This document shows, piece by piece, positions 6,174-10,783 of a stretch of 10,783 nt of DNA. The stretch is from JAMXLO01 sp036494925. GTDB taxonomy: Bacteria; Pseudomonadota; Alphaproteobacteria; Acetobacterales; Acetobacteraceae. Position numbers and translations under genes: made by a program. The notes below the pieces were generated by a model, which was not told the DNA's origin, ran no database searches, and saw only the letters and a program-made list of their open reading frames with translations. Where the stretch lies: positions 1 through 10,783 of the forward strand of contig DASXNR010000037.1 of the NCBI GenBank assembly GCA_036494925.1. The letters are read 5' to 3'. The stretch's first letter is position 1. Each line of letters opens with the position of its first letter.

Positions 6174-7424
6174 ATGCCCATTGTGGTCCGTTGGCTCGCC
6201 GCCTTTTTGTTGCTCGCCAACTCGACAGCGCAGGCGGCGGACCTTCCTGGTCCCTGGGTGGAGTTCGCCAGCGATGGCGGCCTCGATGTGCGCTCGATCG
6301 TCGCGCCGGGCATGGACTGCCCGAAAGTCGCTGCCGACGGGACCGCGTTGAGCAGCACGACCCGCGGTAAGCCTGACGGTGACTATCCGGTGCAGGTCTG
6401 CGTCGCGCATGCCGCCGCGGCGACCCGTGGGATCACGGTGGATGGACTGCCGGCCCCCGTCCTGGCGAGTGACGTCAAGCGGATCGTGGTGATCGGTGAT
6501 ACCGGTTGCCGGTTGAAGGGCAGCTTCACTCAGGACTGCAACGACCCGGTGAAATGGCCGTTCGCTGTCGTGGCCCGTCTGGCCGCGGCGCACCACCCGG
6601 ACCTGATCATCCATGTCGGTGACTACCACTACCGTGAATCTGCTTGCCCCGCAGGCCGGCCCGGCTGCGCCGGCAGCCCCTATGGCGATAACTGGGCGGT
6701 GTGGCAGAAGGACTTCTTCGATCCGGCCGCACCATTGCTGGCAGCGGCGCCCTGGGTGCTGGTGCGCGGCAATCATGAACTGTGCAGCCGCGGCGGCCAC
6801 GGCTGGTCCCGCCTGCTCGATCCGCATCCCGACGCGGACAAATGCACCGCGACCACGTCGCCATACGCCTTGCGAATCGGCACACTGAACCTGTTGCTGT
6901 TCGATGGTGCCGACGCCGATGATGCGACCGCGGATCCGGTCAAAGTGGCGCTCTATCGCGAGCAGTTGCAGACGCTGCTGGCGAATGCGCCGTCGCACGC
7001 CTGGCTGCTCACCCACCGGCCGGTCTGGGCTCTCGCGCAAGGTCCGGGCGTAACGCCGGGTGCCACGCTGAATGCCACCGAACAGGCGGCGATTCGCGAC
7101 CTCGTACCGGCGGAGCTGGACATGGTGCTGTCTGGCCACGTCCATGACTTCACCAGCTATGAGTTCGGCCCATCGCGTCCGGCGCAACTTGTCGTCGGCG
7201 AGGGCGGCGACGCCAACGATGCCATAGCGCAGCCGGTCAACCAGGGGATCGATATCGACGGAGTGAAGATCCGCCGTGCCCTCGCGATTCCGGACTATGG
7301 CTACGTTGTGCTGCACCGCGTCAGCCAGGGCTGGACCGGCACAGTGTATGCGCTGACCGACCAGGTGCTGGCACGCTGCCGGTTGCATGCTCGCGACGTA
7401 TCCTGCCGTTCCACCGCCCGCTGA
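6174..7424 (+). CDS. Secreted metallophosphoesterase, purple acid phosphatase-like
   Basis: This 416-residue protein starts with a typical Sec signal peptide: a single Arg, a hydrophobic stretch WLAAFLLLA, and an AQAA-type cleavage site near residues 21-22, so it is probably periplasmic. GGAGGAG 6 nt upstream of ATG 6174 supports the start. All five metal-site blocks of purple-acid-phosphatase-like enzymes are present in order: GDTG (Asp109), GDxxY (Asp150, Tyr153), GNHE (Asn200, His201), a lone His in LTHRP (His281), and GHVH (His322, His324). It should hold two metal ions and hydrolyse phosphate mono- or diesters; the substrate is not predictable. After the signal peptide it has ten cysteines, suggesting disulfides. 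It follows the LLM gene by 17 nt and its TGA overlaps the rsmB ATG, a sign of translational coupling, although the two functions have no obvious link. Confidence 0.87.
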   Translation: MPIVVRWLAAFLLLANSTAQAADLPGPWVEFASDGGLDVRSIVAPGMDCPKVAADGTALSSTTRGKPDGDYPVQVCVAHAAAATRGITVDGLPAPVLASDVKRIVVIGDTGCRLKGSFTQDCNDPVKWPFAVVARLAAAHHPDLIIHVGDYHYRESACPAGRPGCAGSPYGDNWAVWQKDFFDPAAPLLAAAPWVLVRGNHELCSRGGHGWSRLLDPHPDADKCTATTSPYALRIGTLNLLLFDGADADDATADPVKVALYREQLQTLLANAPSHAWLLTHRPVWALAQGPGVTPGATLNATEQAAIRDLVPAELDMVLSGHVHDFTSYEFGPSRPAQLVVGEGGDANDAIAQPVNQGIDIDGVKIRRALAIPDYGYVVLHRVSQGWTGTVYALTDQVLARCRLHARDVSCRSTAR

Positions 7425-8659
7425 TGGCCGACCCTACGCGTGAGGCCGCGTTCGAACTGCTGACCTCGGTGCTGGATCGTCGAAGACCGCTGGAGGACGC
7501 GTTGGACGGGCTCCCGGCCGTTGCGCCGCGTGACCGCGCCGCGGCGCACCGGCTTGCGGCGGCAGTGCTGCGGCGAACGGGAACGCTGGACGCGGTGCTG
7601 GAACCGTTCCTGCACAAGGCGCCGCCGGAACCGGTACGCCATGTGCTGCGCCTGGGCGCAGCAGGGCTGCTGTTGCTGGAAACGCCGAGCCACGCGGCGG
7701 TGGCGACCGCGGTCGCGCTGGCGCGTGCCCGCGGCCTGGCCCCGTTCGCGGGGCTGATCAACGCCGTGCTCCGCCGTGTCGCCGAGGCGGGGGTGGCGGC
7801 GCTCGCCGATCGGGACGGACCGCGACTGGACACGCCGGCCTGGCTCTGGGCGTCGTGGGGGGACAAGGCGCGCGAGATCGCCGTGGCCCACCAGCGCGAG
7901 GCGCCGCTCGACGTCACCCCAAAATTTGGGGCGCTGCCGGAGGGCGGCATCCGGCTGCCGACCGGCTCGGTGCGCTTCCCCGCGGGGACCCGCGTCGCCG
8001 AGATAGCAGGCTTCGACCGCGGCGAGTGCTGGGTACAGGACGCCGCGGCCGCACTGCCGGCCGAGCTGCTCGCCGGACGTGCCGGCGAACACGTCGTGGA
8101 TCTTTGCGCCGCCCCCGGTGGCAAGACGGCGCAGCTTTCAGCTTCCGGTGCCGCGGTCGTCGCGGTGGAACGCGATCCGGCGCGCCTTGCGCGTCTCCGG
8201 GAAAATCTGCGGCACTGGCAGCTGACGGCCGAACTCGTGCAGGCCGACGCCGCCGCATGGGCGCCGGACCGGCAATTCGACGCGGTGCTGCTGGACGCAC
8301 CTTGCAGCGCCACCGGAACGATCCGCCGCCATCCCGATGTGCCGCATCTCAAGCGGCCACGCGATGTGCGCGTGCTGACCGAGATGCAGGACCGGCTGCT
8401 GAAGGCTGCCGCCGCCATGCTCCGCGAAGGAGGCCGGCTGATCTATTCGGTGTGCTCATTGCAGCCCGAGGAGAGCGTGCCACGCGTCGAGGCAGCCGTG
8501 GCGGGCGGTGGTCTGCGGCATGAACCTTTTACTCCGGCGGAACTTGCGAACCTGCCGCAGGCGCTGACCCGGGACGGTTTTCTGCGCACCCTGCCCAGCA
8601 TGTGGAGTGAGCAAGGCGGGATGGACGGCTTCTTCGCCGCTCGCCTGATCAAGACCTGA
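7424..8659 (+). CDS. rsmB: 16S rRNA (cytosine(967)-C5)-methyltransferase RsmB
   Basis: RsmB methylates C5 of C967 in 16S rRNA using S-adenosylmethionine, acting in the cytoplasm on the unassembled small subunit. This 411-residue protein is slightly shorter than the E. coli enzyme. Residues 1-130 form the NusB-like helical RNA-binding domain (REAAFELLTSVL, then RRTGTLDAVLEPFL, then LINAVLRRV). The methyltransferase domain shows the SAM-binding loop DLCAAPGGK (226-234), the LLDAPCSATGTIRRHPD motif with Cys294, and YSVCSLQPEE with Cys344. In this family the first cysteine aids product release and the second is the nucleophile. The C-terminal GGMDGFFAARL is also typical. The ATG at 7424 overlaps the preceding TGA (TGATG) and no separate ribosome site is needed. 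rpe follows after 46 nt. Confidence 0.95.
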   Translation: MADPTREAAFELLTSVLDRRRPLEDALDGLPAVAPRDRAAAHRLAAAVLRRTGTLDAVLEPFLHKAPPEPVRHVLRLGAAGLLLLETPSHAAVATAVALARARGLAPFAGLINAVLRRVAEAGVAALADRDGPRLDTPAWLWASWGDKAREIAVAHQREAPLDVTPKFGALPEGGIRLPTGSVRFPAGTRVAEIAGFDRGECWVQDAAAALPAELLAGRAGEHVVDLCAAPGGKTAQLSASGAAVVAVERDPARLARLRENLRHWQLTAELVQADAAAWAPDRQFDAVLLDAPCSATGTIRRHPDVPHLKRPRDVRVLTEMQDRLLKAAAAMLREGGRLIYSVCSLQPEESVPRVEAAVAGGGLRHEPFTPAELANLPQALTRDGFLRTLPSMWSEQGGMDGFFAARLIKT

Positions 8660-8705
8660 ACACGCCGGCTTGTGTTCCACCAACACGCCTGTCTACATCC
8701 CGGCC
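8660..8705 (+). other. rsmB-rpe spacer with repeat able to form alternative hairpins
   Basis: The 46-nt spacer contains AACACGCC twice (8659-8666, overlapping the last base of the rsmB stop, and 8682-8689) with GTGTT between them (8672-8676). GTGTT can pair with either AACAC copy, giving two mutually exclusive 5-bp stems; the second can be extended by GGC/GCC with a 2-nt bulge. No U-run follows, so this is not a classical terminator. The following rpe ATG lacks a clear Shine-Dalgarno sequence. Confidence 0.35.
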
Positions 8706-9386
8706 ATGCCTGCATCGCGAGCCGCCCGAACCACCGTCGCACCAAGCATCCTGGCGGCCGATTTCGCGCGCTTGCGCGACGAAGTGGCGGCGATCGAGGC
8801 GGCAGGAGCCGACTGGGTGCATCTCGACGTGATGGATGGGCACTTCGTGCCCAACATCAGCTTCGGACCGCCGATCCTGCGCAGCCTGCGTGGCCACACA
8901 GGGCTTCCGTTCGACGTGCATCTGATGATCGCGCCGGTCGATCCCTTCATCGGTGCGTTCGCCGACGCCGGCGCCGACCACATGCTGGTGCACCCGGAGG
9001 CAGGGCCGCACCTGCATCGCACCCTCCAGCTGATCCGGTCGCATGGCAAACGCGCCGGTGTGGTCTTGAATCCTGCGACTCCGGTGGAATCCATTGCGTG
9101 GGTGCTCGATCTCGTCGACATCATCCTGGTGATGACGGTCAATCCCGGATTCGGCGGCCAGGCGTTCCTGGCGTCGCAATTGCCGAAGATCGCGGCCTTG
9201 CGCCGGATGATCGATGCTTCGGGCCGCTCGATCGCATTGTCGGTGGACGGAGGCATTACCGCCGAAACGGCCCCGCACGTGATTGAGGCCGGCGCCGATA
9301 CCCTGGTTGCCGGCACCGCCGTGTTCGGTGCGCCGGACTATGCGGCGGCGATCGCCGCGCTGCGCGGCGAGGATCGGGCTGCATGA
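8706..9386 (+). CDS. rpe: Ribulose-phosphate 3-epimerase
   Basis: Rpe interconverts D-ribulose 5-phosphate and D-xylulose 5-phosphate in the pentose phosphate and Calvin pathways. It is a cytoplasmic TIM-barrel metalloenzyme. From ATG 8706 the protein has 226 residues, the normal size; a TTG at 8670 would add 12 unconserved residues. Signature segments are all present: VAPSILAADF (residues 11-20), WVHLDVMDGHFVPN (37-50, metal ligands His39 and Asp41), FDVHLMI (His72), VMTVNPGFGGQ in the phosphate-loop region, and SVDGGIT with the catalytic Asp181, then the phosphate-binding stretch GADTLVAGTAVF. No good ribosome site is seen before the ATG, so translation may depend on passage of ribosomes from rsmB or on leader structure. 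The stop overlaps the next start as ATGA. Confidence 0.95.
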   Translation: MPASRAARTTVAPSILAADFARLRDEVAAIEAAGADWVHLDVMDGHFVPNISFGPPILRSLRGHTGLPFDVHLMIAPVDPFIGAFADAGADHMLVHPEAGPHLHRTLQLIRSHGKRAGVVLNPATPVESIAWVLDLVDIILVMTVNPGFGGQAFLASQLPKIAALRRMIDASGRSIALSVDGGITAETAPHVIEAGADTLVAGTAVFGAPDYAAAIAALRGEDRAA

Positions 9387-10783
9387 GCGCATCGGACCCG
9401 CGGCGCTGGCTGCGCGATGCGCGCCGCGTGATCGCGCGGCTGCCAAGCCTGCGCATGGGCCGTGTGCCGGACGCTCCGGCACTACCGGTGCGTGATCCCT
9501 GGCCCGGCGACTCCGGCCGCGGCGCCAGGCTGTTGCGGGGCGAGCTGGAATTCGGCGGCGGCGTGCGCGCGCTGCGCCCGGGCTCATGGGGCGAGGTCTC
9601 GGGCTCCGCCCAGTTGGACGCCGCGGCGCATGGATTTAGCTGGCTGCGCGACCTGCGCGCGCTCGGCACCGACGCCGCCCGATTGCGCGCCCGCGCGCTG
9701 GTGGCGGAGTGGATCACGTCGCCGCCCGGCGAGGCATTGGCGCGTCGCCCCGATGTCGCCGGCGGACGGGTGACCGCCTGGCTTGGCCATTACGACTTCT
9801 TCGCCGCCACGGCTGACGATGCATTCCGCCAGAAGTTGATGAGCAGGCTGGTATCGGATGCCCGCGGCCTGTCGGCGGTGCTGCCCGCCGAGGAGTTGGA
9901 CGCGAGGGCGCTGACCGCATTGAAGGGCCTCATCGCCGCGGCCGTGGCGCTGCCGGAGCACGCCGGCTTCCTGGCGCGTGCCTTGCGCTTCCTGCCGCAG
10001 GAAATCGCCCGCCAGGTACTGCCGGATGGCTGTCATGTCGAGCGCAGCCCGGCCACCCAGCTCGCCGCGTTGCAGGACCTGACCGAAATCCGCACCCTGC
10101 TGCAGTCTGCGCAGACGCAGCCGCCACCGGCACTGACCAGCGCGATCGAGCGAATGGCAATGGCGCTTCGCGTAATGCGGCATGGCGATGGCGGCCTGGC
10201 GCTGTTCAACGGCAGCACCGAACAGAGCAGCAGCCTGATCGAGATCGCGCTGGCCCAGGCCGGTCGCACCGGCCGCGGTCCCTCCGCGCTGACGGATGGC
10301 GGGTTCCAGCGCCTTCAGGCCGGCCGCAGCGTGGTGGTCGTCGATTGCGGCGCGCCGGCCCCGCCGGGCGTCGACCGTTCCGCGCATGCCGGGACTTTGT
10401 CGATGGAGCTGTCGGTCGGTCGTGACCGCATGATTGTGAACTGTGGCGCGGTTCCCGGCGGCAGCCCCGAATGGCGGGATGCGACCCGGGCGACGGCCGC
10501 CCATTCCACATTGGTGATCGCTGATGTCAGTTCGTCCGAGCTGAAGCCTGACGGTCTCGGTCGCCGGCCGGTCCTGGTGGAGGCGCAGCGCCAGGAGGCC
10601 AACGGCGCCCACTGGCTGGAAGCGAGCCATGACGGCTGGAAGCGGCTGTTCGGCGCGGTGCATCGCCGCCGGCTGTATCTGGCGGAAAGCGGTGAGGATG
10701 TGCGCGGCGAGGATGTCGTGGAAGCGCCAACCCCGCAGCCATTCACGCTGCGATTTCATCTGCACCCTGACGTGAACGCCAGT
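9383..10783 (+). CDS. Heparinase II/III family protein (partial, C-terminus beyond right edge)
   Basis: I read 467 open codons from ATG 9383, which overlaps the rpe stop (ATGA), to the window end with no stop. The N-terminal half is Ala/Leu/Arg-rich and helical, as expected of the alpha-toroid domain of polysaccharide lyases (residues about 70-270; FSWLRDLRALG, WLGHYDFF). The beta-sandwich heparinase II/III domain starts near 330 with HAGTLSMELSVGRDRMIVNCG (His335) and continues with WRDATRATAAHSTLVI (His374), both strongly typical. No signal peptide is apparent: the N-terminus is charged (DPRRWLRDARRVIARL), unlike classical periplasmic lyases. Genes of this type commonly lie between rpe and purH in Alphaproteobacteria, with no settled function known to me; a role on glycans is assumed from family membership only. 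The missing part should hold the end of the beta domain. Confidence 0.87.
   Translation, partial: MSASDPRRWLRDARRVIARLPSLRMGRVPDAPALPVRDPWPGDSGRGARLLRGELEFGGGVRALRPGSWGEVSGSAQLDAAAHGFSWLRDLRALGTDAARLRARALVAEWITSPPGEALARRPDVAGGRVTAWLGHYDFFAATADDAFRQKLMSRLVSDARGLSAVLPAEELDARALTALKGLIAAAVALPEHAGFLARALRFLPQEIARQVLPDGCHVERSPATQLAALQDLTEIRTLLQSAQTQPPPALTSAIERMAMALRVMRHGDGGLALFNGSTEQSSSLIEIALAQAGRTGRGPSALTDGGFQRLQAGRSVVVVDCGAPAPPGVDRSAHAGTLSMELSVGRDRMIVNCGAVPGGSPEWRDATRATAAHSTLVIADVSSSELKPDGLGRRPVLVEAQRQEANGAHWLEASHDGWKRLFGAVHRRRLYLAESGEDVRGEDVVEAPTPQPFTLRFHLHPDVNAS

Noticed and set aside
6054..7388. 444-codon minus-strand frame opposite the phosphoesterase
   Set aside because: Although long, it is antisense to a protein with a signal peptide and five ordered metal motifs; long antisense frames are common at this GC content.
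8649..9587. 312-codon minus-strand frame opposite rpe
   Set aside because: rpe on the plus strand carries every signature of the family; the antisense product is Arg-rich without recognisable domains.
9584..10765. 393-codon minus-strand frame near the right edge
   Set aside because: It is antisense to the heparinase II/III-like gene, whose domain motifs and ATGA link to rpe are convincing.

Overview
The window is a dense, high-GC bacterial stretch. The gene order rsmB, rpe, heparinase II/III-like, with 4-nt and 1-nt overlaps, is one I associate with Alphaproteobacteria, where purH often follows. My best guess is a Rhodospirillales/Acetobacteraceae-type organism. That placement is inferred from gene order and protein style, not from a marker gene.

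Left part (1-6156): an oxidative, probably catabolic, gene cluster. A long DUF362 protein runs leftwards off the window edge. It diverges across 70 bp from an HpaB-type flavin-dependent aromatic hydroxylase at 1620-3068. That gene converges with a VOC-fold metalloenzyme at 3075-3647. The VOC gene in turn diverges across 68 bp from a single-component FAD hydroxylase of the salicylate/6-hydroxynicotinate type (3716-4906), which is followed after 17 nt by a luciferase-like (LLM) flavin oxidoreductase (4924-6156). Together these could hydroxylate and open an aromatic or heteroaromatic ring. The substrate is unknown, and no flavin reductase, hydrolase, transporter or regulator is visible.

Right part (6174-10783): 17 nt after the LLM gene comes a secreted purple-acid-phosphatase-like metallophosphoesterase. 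It overlaps rsmB (16S rRNA m5C967 methyltransferase) at TGATG. Then come rpe (ribulose-phosphate 3-epimerase) and, overlapping it at ATGA, a heparinase II/III-like protein that is cut by the right edge. From 3716 to the right edge all six genes point the same way, with gaps of 17, 17, -1, 46 and -4 nt. The catabolic pair and the housekeeping genes may therefore share a transcript.

Two real genes are cut by the window ends: DUF362 on the left and heparinase-like on the right. I saw no tRNA, rRNA, CRISPR array, insertion sequence or convincing rho-independent terminator. Almost all of the window is coding.
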